A stretch of 45,697 bases of DNA from Dehalococcoidia bacterium (GCA_026421215.1 JAPKBN010000003.1:1-45697); one strand, 5' to 3'. Positions 16,110 to 24,360 are shown, counted from the stretch's first letter. Notes: generated from the letters alone by a model not told the origin. Translations and numbers: made by a program.

Positions 16110-17150
16110 TTAGTCCAGGCGACCGTCGCGAAACGCCTGAATGAAGTTCATGCAGTAGTCATCGTTGCCTTTAAGCATGTCCATAGCGAGCTTCACAGGC
16201 TCTGAATCAAGGTCCAGATCCAGCACCTTCTGGATGGAGGCAGGGATCGGATCGATGATCCCGCTATCCAGTCCGCTTTCAATCGCCAGATGAAGAAAGA
16301 CGTCGTTGACGAGCCTCCGTTTTGGAAGCCCGAAAGACACGTTACTGACGCCGCCCGTGATGTGGACTTCAGGGTCGTACTGCTCCCTTATCGCAGAGAC
16401 GGCGTCCAGGTAGTCGTTCCCGTACTGAGGAGCGACGCCGATTGGAAAGGCGAGGCAATCGATATACACGTCACCCAGCGGGATGCCGGCGTCCTGTATG
16501 TGCACCATAAGCTGGGCGATGTTCTCCACTCGCTCTTTGGCGTTGTCCGGCATCCCGGACTCTCCGGCGGCCGTGACGATCACATGTGCATTGTTATCTG
16601 TCACAAGTTTGATCGTGTCGAGGCGCTCGAGAGCGACCGAGTTGATCATCGGCCGGCCGGCGACTCCGGTGTAGGCCGCCAGACCGGTCTTGATGATCTC
16701 GGGATTCGACGAGTCGATGCTTGAAGGGATGGTGGAAACCGCCTCAACGGTCCTGACCAACCACTCCATCGACTCGTTCTGGATCTCGATATATGGGCTG
16801 ACCTCGTCGACGTTCAGATCCAGAAACGAGGCTCCGGCCTGTGTCTGACGCCGCACCTCGCGATGAACGTAAGCGGTTCCGATTGCCTGTTCCTCGGCAC
16901 CGCCATTTAGGCCCTTCCACACGGCGATCATGAAGTGTTTGGCCTGGTTCAGGCTGTAGGGCTGCTGCTCTTTGAAATGGTCCGGGATGGAGAGAAACAG
17001 GTCGTTCCCGTTCTCGTCCTTGAACGGCACGCCCTCGGTCCCGTCATCAAGTTTCCGTACACGGCGTCCGTTGAGCAAGACGATACGAGTGGTATGAATA
17101 TTTTCACCGATCGTTACGAAGTCATCAGCGGATTTCAGATGGCGAGGCAG
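16110..17150 (-). CDS. Methyltetrahydrofolate:corrinoid methyltransferase (stand-alone MetH pterin module), CTG start
   Basis: About 346 residues from a CTG at 17150. Residues about 14-22 read IGENIHTTR, the usual N-terminal signature of this family as I recall it. FLDLNVDE, IDSSNPEIIKTGL, MINSVALE and GGVSNVSFGLPKRRLVNDVFLHLA follow and define a pterin-binding barrel like MetH domain 2, AcsE or MtgA. The only TTG (17078) has no ribosome site and would cut off IGENIHTTR. Between the upstream in-frame stop and 17078 there is no ATG, GTG or TTG, whereas CTG 17150 has GGAG seven bases upstream. It moves methyl from methyl-THF to Co(I) corrinoid. First gene of transcription unit 1, behind operator 3. 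Confidence 0.9.
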   Translation of the reverse strand: MPRHLKSADDFVTIGENIHTTRIVLLNGRRVRKLDDGTEGVPFKDENGNDLFLSIPDHFKEQQPYSLNQAKHFMIAVWKGLNGGAEEQAIGTAYVHREVRRQTQAGASFLDLNVDEVSPYIEIQNESMEWLVRTVEAVSTIPSSIDSSNPEIIKTGLAAYTGVAGRPMINSVALERLDTIKLVTDNNAHVIVTAAGESGMPDNAKERVENIAQLMVHIQDAGIPLGDVYIDCLAFPIGVAPQYGNDYLDAVSAIREQYDPEVHITGGVSNVSFGLPKRRLVNDVFLHLAIESGLDSGIIDPIPASIQKVLDLDLDSEPVKLAMDMLKGNDDYCMNFIQAFRDGRLD

Positions 17151-17188
17151 GATTTATCTCCGGGATATAAAAGGCTCGTGGATGCCTT

Positions 17189-17218
17189 GATATAAACATT
17201 TCTTTATATGTCAGTCAA
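17189..17218 (-). promoter_or_regulatory. Promoter/operator 3 of the methionine-cycle regulon
   Basis: On minus, -35 TTGACT (17218-17213), 18-base spacer and -10 TATATC (17194-17189). A palindrome ATATAA / TTATAT (17190-17195 and 17204-17209) covers the -10 and spacer. It matches operator 1 at 26 of 30 positions. Predicted transcription start near 17182 gives a leader of roughly 32 bases ending in GGAG before the CTG start at 17150. Confidence 0.85.
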
Positions 17219-17457
17219 ATTTGAATGTTTGTCAAACTTCTTGCTCAGGAGCGTGCAGTTGTCACCACTTCCCGGCAGTCTCGATACCGTATCACCTTGA
17301 TGCTTGGCAGGCTGGAATGGCGCGGTACGCTGGTCATCCCTGAGAGCCGCTAGCGCCACTAGGCGATCAAGTAGGTTCCCCCCCTGATGCCATCCATGAT
17401 GTCAACGGAAAGATGGCAATAGACCTCAGCCTCTCCCACCTCACGCACCCTTTTTCA
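17219..17457. other. Intergenic stretch with no recognised gene
   Basis: About 240 bases between the operator at 17189-17218 and the end of the isomerase gene. No convincing ORF, tRNA or riboswitch-like structure was seen. With the operator and leader the gene-free stretch is about 307 bases. Confidence 0.5.
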
Positions 17458-18258
17458 CTAGGCAGTCACGCTCTTGCGAGACTCCCAACCTCGGATAAAG
17501 TCGCGCGCTTGGACCATCGCTGACATCGGGGATGGCGTGGTCAGCTTGAACTCGATGCCAAGTCCGCCGTCATACGGCAGCGAAACTAGCGTTTCCAGGA
17601 AATCGTTGATCACCGGTGCCTTTAGTACACCATCAAAAAGCGCCACGTGATCGTCCAACTTGCCGTGGTTATCGTCGATGTGGACGTAACCCAGACGATC
17701 CCCGGCGTTCCGGATGCTCTCGGATGGACTCTCTTTGGTGATCAGGCAGTGGCCGAAATCGACCAGGACATGGACGTTTTCGTGCTCGGATTTCTTGACG
17801 AAGGCAAGACATGCCGCATCACTTGGTATGGATCGGCCCGGGTGCGGTTCGATGGAGAGCTTCACGCCCGCCGAGGCCGCGTGATCACCAAGCGCCCGGA
17901 TGGAGTCCAGAAAATACGAATCGTCATCGGGGTACTCCGAAGGCGTAACCATGTACGCCCGTTTCGCACCTAGTGCGGCCGCCTGGTCGATGTTGGCACA
18001 CATAAGATCGAGCATCGGTTGCGCGTTGGCCCCGGTGATGTCGTCGAGCGACAGTCCGACCGGCAATGGGATCGCCCCGGCAAGCAGGCCAAAGCAACCT
18101 GGCTTCAGTCCGCGGCTTGTGATCTCATCGGCACTACCGATTTCATCGAACGAGTTGGGCCACAGATCCACAGTGTCAAAGCCGGCCAGACTTATACGAT
18201 CCAAGGACTCTTTGGGAGATGTCGAGAGCGCCCATGCGCAGGCCGAAATTTGGAGCAA
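17458..18258 (-). CDS. Sugar phosphate isomerase/epimerase-family TIM barrel protein
   Basis: 266 residues of the AP-endonuclease-2-like (xylose-isomerase-like) barrel. LSTSPKESLDRISLAGFDTVDLWP opens the barrel; the metal-ligand pattern continues with KLSIEPHPGRSIPSD (Glu/His), VLVDFGHCLITKES (Asp/His), LGYVHIDDNHGKLDDH (His/Asp-x-x-His) and a final GIEFKL Glu. Family members isomerise or epimerise keto-sugars or process inosose-type intermediates with a divalent metal. TTG at 18258 follows AGAGG. It is divergent from a hydroxyacid dehydrogenase with a perfect palindrome between them. Substrate unknown. Confidence 0.85.
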   Translation of the reverse strand: MLQISACAWALSTSPKESLDRISLAGFDTVDLWPNSFDEIGSADEITSRGLKPGCFGLLAGAIPLPVGLSLDDITGANAQPMLDLMCANIDQAAALGAKRAYMVTPSEYPDDDSYFLDSIRALGDHAASAGVKLSIEPHPGRSIPSDAACLAFVKKSEHENVHVLVDFGHCLITKESPSESIRNAGDRLGYVHIDDNHGKLDDHVALFDGVLKAPVINDFLETLVSLPYDGGLGIEFKLTTPSPMSAMVQARDFIRGWESRKSVTA

Positions 18259-18306
18259 TTGAACCTCTGAATCGCTGGTGGATCACCTGTAAACTATCGA
18301 ATAGGC

Positions 18307-18324
18307 ACTTGAAAGAATTCAAGT
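18307..18324. promoter_or_regulatory. Palindrome ACTTGAA-AGAA-TTCAAGT in divergent intergenic region
   Basis: Perfect seven-base arms around four bases, located between the divergent isomerase (start 18258) and hydroxyacid dehydrogenase (start 18494). A good candidate operator; the bound regulator is not known and is not encoded beside it. Confidence 0.5.
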
Positions 18325-18493
18325 TTGTACAGAACAATGAATCCCGCCGCATTGTCGGGAAGCAGCCGGGATATCAAGCTCGCCCGTAGGGCGGCGGTAT
18401 GTTACCACTCAAGAATACGAACGCCGTCATCATGCGATCCAGCTTGGGGGCGTTTCCGGGCCAATAATCGGTAGAGGAAATCGGGTAGCGTTT

Positions 18494-19477
18494 TTGGTCA
18501 AACTTGTAGTCATAGACGATGCACCTCCCGTGATCAGCGACACCCCGGCTCTGGTGCGTTTGCGCTCGTCTCCTGAGATCGAACTTGAACTATTCGATAC
18601 CCTGCCGTCCGGGACGGACGAGATCGTGGAACGGATCGCGTCCGCGCACACGGTTCTGAATGTGCGGGCATCGACACGCTTTGATTACGAAGTGCTGTCA
18701 CGATGCGGACGACTCAAACATCTGGCGCTGTGGGGGCCGAACGCCGGGCACGTCGACCTGGAAAGCGCTCAGAGATTTGGGATCACCGTAACCAACACGC
18801 CTGGAATTGCGACAGCATCGGTCGCCGAGCACGCGCTGGCACTCCTACTCGCTATAGCGCACCGAGTTCGACAGTTGGACTATCGGATCCACCAAGGCGA
18901 ATGGCCCCGAGGAATGATTACCCAGCTCCACGGAAAGACGCTCGGCATACTGGGCGCAGGACGGGTCGGGCAGCAGATGGCCGCCATCGCCCGTGGTATT
19001 GGGATGAACGTGATTGCGTGGACGCTCCATCCGGAGCTTTACAACCCGGAAACGACCGAGCTGGAGTTCGTCGACCTATCGACGTTACTGACACGGTCTG
19101 ATGCGATCTCCATCCATCTACGCGGCTCCGAAGAAACCCGTCATCTGATCGGTTCGGCCGAATTGTCGCAGATGAAGCCTTCGGCGTTTGTGATCAACAC
19201 TGCACGAGGCGACATGATCGACGAACAGGCGCTCGAAGAGGCACTACGTGGTGGCGCTCTGGCCGGAGCCGGGCTGGATACGTTTGAATCCGAGCCGTTG
19301 TCACCGGAAAGCCCTCTCCGGACGCTACCCAACGCGCTGTTGTCGCCTCACACCGCAAGCACGACGGACGCAGCTCTGGCATCCAGCCTCAAGATGGTCG
19401 TGGACAACGTGCTGTCATTCTTGGAAGGGGATGTCAGGTACCAGGTCGATTTCGAGCCCCCCACCCGTCAACGTTAG
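18494..19477 (+). CDS. D-2-hydroxyacid dehydrogenase
   Basis: 327 residues. LGILGAGRVGQQMAAIARG is the nucleotide-binding loop (about 151-169); INTARGDMIDEQAL carries the catalytic Arg, GAGLDTFESEPL the acidic residue and LSPHTASTT the His. TTG start at 18494; the leading strand VKLVVIDDAPPVIS is typical of the family. It is transcribed away from the isomerase and converges on the first bicupin gene with only 15 bases between stops. Third and most divergent hydroxyacid dehydrogenase in the window. Together with the isomerase it may handle an aldonate or uronate derivative, but this is inference. Confidence 0.88.
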   Translation: MVKLVVIDDAPPVISDTPALVRLRSSPEIELELFDTLPSGTDEIVERIASAHTVLNVRASTRFDYEVLSRCGRLKHLALWGPNAGHVDLESAQRFGITVTNTPGIATASVAEHALALLLAIAHRVRQLDYRIHQGEWPRGMITQLHGKTLGILGAGRVGQQMAAIARGIGMNVIAWTLHPELYNPETTELEFVDLSTLLTRSDAISIHLRGSEETRHLIGSAELSQMKPSAFVINTARGDMIDEQALEEALRGGALAGAGLDTFESEPLSPESPLRTLPNALLSPHTASTTDAALASSLKMVVDNVLSFLEGDVRYQVDFEPPTRQR

Positions 19478-19492
19478 ACAGTTCCAATATCA

Positions 19493-20254
19493 CTAGGCGG
19501 GCATACGCGTCGTCGGGCTCCAGTCCACAAGCTCACGCACCGGTACAACGGTCGGATGCAGCGGGAGGAGTACCGCCAACTTCTCGGATGCGTTGAAGAC
19601 CGTGTGTCGGACGCCGGCCTCTGCGACAAACATATCTCCCGGCCGAAGCGGAATCTCTTCACCGTTGTACATCGCCATGAACTCGCCTTCGATGCAGTAC
19701 ATGGCCTCTTCCGTTTCCGGGTGGAAGTGCGGCGGGGCCATCGAACCGGGCTCGAAATCGAGCTGACTGAACGCGGTCGATAGTGCGCCCCGTTCCTGAT
19801 TCATCATGTCGTATCGGGTGCATCGCTCCCAGGGCGTCCAAGCTTCAACGTTGGTCCTCGGCACGATGTACGGCGGGAGATCGCCGCTGGCTGGCTCTCC
19901 TGGGTCGATATGAGACACATCCGGGTCGGTGTGCGGGAACATCGTCACGACGCGCGCTTCGTTCTTACCGCTGTTTGTGAAACCGTGGCCAGTCCCCGGA
20001 GGGGCCATCACAAGGTCTCCTGAATGCAGTTCCACTCGGTGATCGTCCACCACTGCTGCGATATCGCCATCAAGTACAAAGTAGGTCGCCTCGGTGTTGC
20101 CATGTGCGTGGTATGGGATCGACGCTCCGGGCTGTATCACGGCGTCAAAAACACGTATCTGAGTGGCCCCGGTTTCTACACCCGCGGGATTTCGCTGACT
20201 GACACCGGGATACGGCGAAGTAACTTTCTGGTCTTTGAGGCGAAGGATCGTCAT
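19493..20254 (-). CDS. Bicupin (two-domain cupin) protein
   Basis: 253 residues with two cupin barrels. Domain 1 (about 30-115): PYHAHGNTEATYFVLDGD and LVMAPPGTGHGF. Domain 2 (about 150-245): PPHFHPETEEAMYCIEGE and GDMFVAEAGVRHTVFNA. Both domains keep His-rich metal-binding cupin motifs. Bicupins include dioxygenases, oxalate decarboxylases, ureidoglycine aminohydrolase-like enzymes and (S)-ureidoglycine-type hydrolases; the exact activity cannot be read. It is a tandem paralogue of the next gene (20286-21059), with the same closing motif PVRELVDW. ATG at 20254. Confidence 0.87.
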   Translation of the reverse strand: MTILRLKDQKVTSPYPGVSQRNPAGVETGATQIRVFDAVIQPGASIPYHAHGNTEATYFVLDGDIAAVVDDHRVELHSGDLVMAPPGTGHGFTNSGKNEARVVTMFPHTDPDVSHIDPGEPASGDLPPYIVPRTNVEAWTPWERCTRYDMMNQERGALSTAFSQLDFEPGSMAPPHFHPETEEAMYCIEGEFMAMYNGEEIPLRPGDMFVAEAGVRHTVFNASEKLAVLLPLHPTVVPVRELVDWSPTTRMPA

Positions 20255-20285
20255 GTGCGGGAATGCTCCAAAATTCTAAGGACTA

Positions 20286-21059
20286 CTAGTTGCTAGATAT
20301 CGTTGGAAGGGGTTTTGACGGCGCCCAGTCCACCAACTCCCGGACCGGTGCAGTCGTCGGGTGAATTGCGATCAAGGTCGCCATTTCAGTTGAGGCGTTA
20401 AATATTGCGTGCTGCGCGCCGGGCTCGGCCAGAAGCATATCTCCGGCGTGAAGCGGGAACTCTTCGCCTTTGTACATCGCCATAAGTTCGCCTTCCAGGC
20501 AGTACATAAACTCCTCGGTCTCTGGATGAAAATGTGGAGGCCCAAGGGAGCCTGGCGCGATAACGCCCTTACTGAACAGAATGGTGGACGAACCAAAACT
20601 GGCGTCCATAGCATCAAATCGCTCGGTGCCGGGCCAGGGATGCGATGGGACAATGTCCTCGGCAAACACCACATATTTCGGGAGCGGACCGTGGCTGGGG
20701 AGATCGAGTTCATGGTCCTCCCGGGTCGCTCCGATGGTGGTCCCGGCGGTGATGAATTTCGCCAGCGCTCCGCTGCGGTTCTCAAACGAATGCTTCACGT
20801 TGACCGGGGCGAGAGCACCATCGCCTGCGTGAAGGGTGATCCGGTGTCCGTCCAATACACACTCGACATCTCCTTCAATCACGTAGTGCATGATCTCGGC
20901 GTCCGGGTGGGAGTGGTAGGTGATGATCGACCCCGGAGCCAGCGTATTCAGCCCCGCCGTCATTTGCGTAGCGCCGGAGTTAGGCCCACCGATACGGCGC
21001 CCGACTATGGCGGACGTTGACTCAGATGTGATCATATCTGCCTGACGCAGAATCGCCAT
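20286..21059 (-). CDS. Bicupin (two-domain cupin) protein, tandem paralogue
   Basis: 257 residues from ATG 21059, which has GGGAGG seven bases upstream; longer in-frame extension to 21203 is not needed. Domain 1: TYHSHPDAEIMHYVIEGD and GALAPVNVKHSFEN. Domain 2: PPHFHPETEEFMYCLEGE and GDMLLAEPGAQHAIFNA. Residues about 180-250 are close to the downstream bicupin, so the pair arose by tandem duplication, but the first domains differ and the substrates may too. It is transcribed divergently from the beta-hydroxyacid dehydrogenase operon, sharing a 213-base promoter region. Metal-dependent oxygenase or isomerase activity is plausible; not specified. Confidence 0.87.
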   Translation of the reverse strand: MAILRQADMITSESTSAIVGRRIGGPNSGATQMTAGLNTLAPGSIITYHSHPDAEIMHYVIEGDVECVLDGHRITLHAGDGALAPVNVKHSFENRSGALAKFITAGTTIGATREDHELDLPSHGPLPKYVVFAEDIVPSHPWPGTERFDAMDASFGSSTILFSKGVIAPGSLGPPHFHPETEEFMYCLEGELMAMYKGEEFPLHAGDMLLAEPGAQHAIFNASTEMATLIAIHPTTAPVRELVDWAPSKPLPTISSN

Positions 21060-21164
21060 TTGTGACCTCCCTGTTTGTGACGTCATAGAAACTGTTGCCG
21101 GGCACGCGATTTGAACAGCCGGATAATTGACTTCGCTCAGTCCAAGGCATGCCGTCCCGGAGTA

Positions 21165-21170
21165 TATAAT
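21165..21170 (+). promoter_or_regulatory. TATAAT -10 box upstream of the beta-hydroxyacid dehydrogenase operon
   Basis: AGTATATAAT ends at 21170 on plus, about 100 bases before the 21273 start. A TTGACT at 21127 is too far (32 bases) to be its -35, and no good -35 is seen at 17-base spacing, so a regulated or activator-dependent promoter is possible. Confidence 0.35.
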
Positions 21171-21272
21171 CGCTCCCGCTTCAATCGGGCCGATTGCAGC
21201 CACCCGACGTGGTCAATACAGGGGCTACGTTCAGAATCGCCACATTTTCCATCAGAAGGGTTCACGTCAACT

Positions 21273-22157
21273 ATGACAACGATAAAGGTCGGGTTTATTG
21301 GACTCGGCAGTATGGGGCGACCAATGGCGGTGAATTTGCTGAACGCCGGGACGACGCTTATCGTCCATAACCGGAGTCAGCAGGTTGTACGTGAATTGGA
21401 GGACATGGGCGCGGAAGCAGCCACCAGCGTGGAGCAACTGGCGTCTCAATGCGACAGGATTTTCGTGTGCCTCCCTAACGAGGAGACCTGTGAGGAGATT
21501 CTCATGGGCGATGACGGTGTGTTTGCAAACATCAAGTCGGGAACGATTGTGACGGATCATAGTACGGTGAGTGTTGGCCTCTCAAAGAAAGCCGCCGATC
21601 GTGCCATGCGCGTTGGCGCAAAATTCCTAGATGCGCCTATTTCCGGTGGGCCGGGCGGGGCAACCGACGGGACTTTATCGATCATGGTTGGTGGGGATGA
21701 GGCTGCATTTAATAGTGCGCTTTCCGAGTTTGAGAAGATGGGAACCAACGTCGTGCGTTTCGGTGACAGCGGAGCCGGGACGGCGATGAAATTGATCAAC
21801 CAGCTCCTGACATGCATCCACACGGTCGCCGCCGCGGAGGCGTTCAACCTTGCGAACAGCGCTGGCGTCGATATCTTGAAGGCTACCGATCTGCTCCAGA
21901 AGAGTTTTGGTGGCAGCACCATGGTCGGGCGATCAGGTCCAATAACGGCGGCCCGAAACTTTGAAAACTCCGGCGCGCCGATGCGCAATTTGATCAAAGA
22001 CATCGGCATCATCATGACGATGGCTGACGAGATGAATCTGTCTTTGCCGACCGGGACCGCAGCAGCCGAAATCCTGTACGAAGGTCGGGACACCGGCCTT
22101 TCAGATCATGATATTGCGGCGGCAATAGTTCCGATTGAAACGCACTCAGGCGGATAA
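21273..22157 (+). CDS. 3-hydroxyisobutyrate/tartronate-semialdehyde-type beta-hydroxyacid dehydrogenase
   Basis: 294 residues from ATG 21273 (MTTIKVGFIGLGSMGRPMAVNLL); the open frame continues upstream to 21111 without homology. The glycine loop GLGSMG (residues about 9-14), the substrate motif DAPISGGPGGATDGTL, and GAGTAMKLINQLL with catalytic Lys define the family, which oxidises 3-hydroxyacids such as 3-hydroxyisobutyrate or D-glycerate using NAD(P). It heads a three-gene plus-strand operon with a tartrate/malate-type dehydrogenase and an aldo-keto reductase (gaps of 68 and 65 bases). Tartronate semialdehyde reductase would fit a glycolate/tartrate context. Confidence 0.9.
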   Translation: MTTIKVGFIGLGSMGRPMAVNLLNAGTTLIVHNRSQQVVRELEDMGAEAATSVEQLASQCDRIFVCLPNEETCEEILMGDDGVFANIKSGTIVTDHSTVSVGLSKKAADRAMRVGAKFLDAPISGGPGGATDGTLSIMVGGDEAAFNSALSEFEKMGTNVVRFGDSGAGTAMKLINQLLTCIHTVAAAEAFNLANSAGVDILKATDLLQKSFGGSTMVGRSGPITAARNFENSGAPMRNLIKDIGIIMTMADEMNLSLPTGTAAAEILYEGRDTGLSDHDIAAAIVPIETHSGG

Positions 22158-22225
22158 GGCAGAACGGCTGATCCGAGTAACAATAAAATCACCAACCCTT
22201 TGGGATTAACAGGACGGGCGGAAAT

Positions 22226-23287
22226 ATGAGCAAGCACAAGATCGCAGTAATCAGGGGTGATGGAATCGGCGTCGAAGTTGTTGGAGAGGCGCTAAAAGTC
22301 CTGAAGGCTGCAGGGTCAAAATTCGGCATCGATTGGACCTTTGATGAGCTGCCGTGGAGTTCCGCCTACTACGACGATCACGGTCAGATGATGCCGGATG
22401 ACGGGGTCGATCAGTTGCGAGGCTACGATGCGATATTCTTGGGCGCCGTCGGCCGGCCGGACATTCAGGACCACATCACCCTGAACGGTCTACTGTTGCC
22501 CATACGCCGGACCTTTGACCAGTACGTTTGTGAACGGCCGTCGGTGCTCTATCCAGGCGTCACCTCGCCGCTTGCGGGCAAGAATCCATACGACATCGAT
22601 ATGGTGGTGATCCGGGAGAACACCGAGGGTGAATACGCCAATATGGGTGGCTTCTTGTACGAAGGCGACCCCAACGAAGTGGCTATCCAGACGTCGGCGT
22701 TCACCCGGCGAGGCTGTGAGCGGATCATTCGTTATTCGTTTGACCTCGCACGGAGGAGAAACAAGAATAACCATGTCACTTCCATCACGAAGTCCAACGC
22801 TCTTGGATACGGTATGGTGCTCTGGGACCGCACCTTTGCGGAGGTGGCCGAGGATTACCCGGACATCACGACCAACTCGCTACTTATTGACGCGGCGTGC
22901 ATGGACTTCATCCGTCGCCCGGAGGCCTTTGACGTGGTTGTCGCCAGCAATTTGTTCGGAGACATTCTGACCGACATTGGCGCCGTGGTTGCCGGAAGCG
23001 TCGGACTTGCTTCCAGCGCGAATTTTGACCCGACTCGCGCTAACCCGTCGATGTTCGAGCCGACCCACGGGAGCGCGCCAGACATAGCAGGGCAGGGGCT
23101 GGCAAATCCGATGGCGCAGATACTTACCTCGGTGATGATGGTTCGTCATCTAGGTGAGGACGAGGCTGCGGACGCCATCGAAGAGAGCGTGAAGAGCGTC
23201 CTGGCCCTTGGTGAGATTCTGACGCCGGACCTCGGCGGAAGTGCCAGCACGGGCAGCGTAGGAGACGCTATCGCTGGAAATATCTAG
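22226..23287 (+). CDS. Tartrate/D-malate dehydrogenase-like member of the isocitrate/isopropylmalate dehydrogenase family
   Basis: 353 residues. IAVIRGDGIGVEVVGEAL opens the fold; LGAVGRPDIQDHITLNGLLLPIRRTFDQYVCERP is much closer to TtuC/YeaU (tartrate dehydrogenase/decarboxylase, D-malate dehydrogenase) than to LeuB. The metal aspartates are in IDAACMDF and NLFGDILTDI, and EPTHGSAPDIAGQGLANP is the coenzyme loop. It oxidatively decarboxylates a 2-hydroxydicarboxylate with NAD. Middle gene of a catabolic operon. The substrate (tartrate, D-malate or an isopropylmalate-like acid) is not fixed by the sequence. Confidence 0.88.
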   Translation: MSKHKIAVIRGDGIGVEVVGEALKVLKAAGSKFGIDWTFDELPWSSAYYDDHGQMMPDDGVDQLRGYDAIFLGAVGRPDIQDHITLNGLLLPIRRTFDQYVCERPSVLYPGVTSPLAGKNPYDIDMVVIRENTEGEYANMGGFLYEGDPNEVAIQTSAFTRRGCERIIRYSFDLARRRNKNNHVTSITKSNALGYGMVLWDRTFAEVAEDYPDITTNSLLIDAACMDFIRRPEAFDVVVASNLFGDILTDIGAVVAGSVGLASSANFDPTRANPSMFEPTHGSAPDIAGQGLANPMAQILTSVMMVRHLGEDEAADAIEESVKSVLALGEILTPDLGGSASTGSVGDAIAGNI

Positions 23288-23352
23288 GTTCCCCTCTCGC
23301 AACATGCTCGAAATTCAAACTCACAGGCCAATGTCCCGCTAGGAGCGACTTC

Positions 23353-24360
23353 GTGAACCCGTTCGAGAGCATCCCGATAGGCGACCAAGGGGCTGAGGTA
23401 ACACGCCTTGGAATGGGCGGCGTGTTTATCGCCGGCCGGGGCTCCGCGGACGGTGGAGATACACCCGCCTACGACACATCCCTTGCGACGATCGCAAAAG
23501 CGCACGAGGTCGGGATCAAGTATTTCGACACGGCGCCGCTATATGGCAATGGCCGGAGTGAAAAGCGATACGGCAAGGTTCTAGGCGGATACCCTCGGGA
23601 CTCGTTTGTGCTGTCGTCCAAAGTAGGGCGGGTGCTTGTGCCGGACGTGTCCGATCCGGGTTGCTGGGCGGTGGACGACATTCCGCACCTTACCGATCAA
23701 TTTGACCTTACGCGTGACGGCATCATGCGTGCGCTCGAAGAAGGACTTGAGCGCAGCGGTCTGGACCACGTCGACATTCTCTACCTCCACGACCCGGACG
23801 TGGAAGATATGGAGGACGCGGCCAACGCGACGGCTTTTCCGACGATGATCGAACTTCGCGATCAGGGCGTCGTGAAAGCGATCGGCTGCGGAATGAACCA
23901 GTGGCAGATGCCCGGCCGGTTTATCGAGCGCTTTGATCTCGACATCATCCTGCTGGCGGGGCGTTATACCCTTCTTGACCACGACGCTTACCCGGAATTC
24001 CTGCCGCTCTGTGTCGAGAAGAACGTCAAGATAGCGACCGGCGGCCCATACAACTCCGGAATCCTTGCTGCACAGGACCTGGATGGCCCATTGGCTTTCA
24101 ATTATGAGCAGGCAGCACCTCAGTGGATCGACAAGGCTCGGGCTTTGAAGGGTATTTGCGACGCACACGGCGTCGACATGAGGGCGGCGGCGCTCCAATT
24201 CCCCCTCGCGCACCCCGCCGTTGCATCAGTGATACCGGGCGCTGCGACCCCGGAACAGGTGGTGCAGAACGTCGAGCTAATCCGCGTCGAAATACCTGAA
24301 GCTATGTGGTCCGAGATGAAGTCCGAAGGATTGATTCCTTCGGACGCGCCCACACCGTAA
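23353..24360 (+). CDS. Aldo-keto reductase (D-threo-aldose/L-fucose dehydrogenase type)
   Basis: 335 residues. YFDTAPLYGNGRSEKRYGKVL supplies the catalytic Asp and Tyr, LSSKVGRVLVP the Lys, and DILYLHDPD the His. TRLGMGGVFIAGRG and PGAATPEQVVQNVELI are typical of the fucose/galactose dehydrogenase branch of AKRs, which oxidise aldoses to lactones. GTG at 23353 with AGGAG seven bases upstream. Last gene of the 21.3-24.4 kb operon; two hairpins overlap its 3' end. It is intact, unlike the AKR remnant at 39.3-39.7 kb. Confidence 0.9.
   Translation: MNPFESIPIGDQGAEVTRLGMGGVFIAGRGSADGGDTPAYDTSLATIAKAHEVGIKYFDTAPLYGNGRSEKRYGKVLGGYPRDSFVLSSKVGRVLVPDVSDPGCWAVDDIPHLTDQFDLTRDGIMRALEEGLERSGLDHVDILYLHDPDVEDMEDAANATAFPTMIELRDQGVVKAIGCGMNQWQMPGRFIERFDLDIILLAGRYTLLDHDAYPEFLPLCVEKNVKIATGGPYNSGILAAQDLDGPLAFNYEQAAPQWIDKARALKGICDAHGVDMRAAALQFPLAHPAVASVIPGAATPEQVVQNVELIRVEIPEAMWSEMKSEGLIPSDAPTP

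Noticed and set aside
21111..21272. N-terminal extension of the beta-hydroxyacid dehydrogenase
   Set aside because: The added 54 residues show no similarity to the family and would place the start inside the promoter region with TATAAT.
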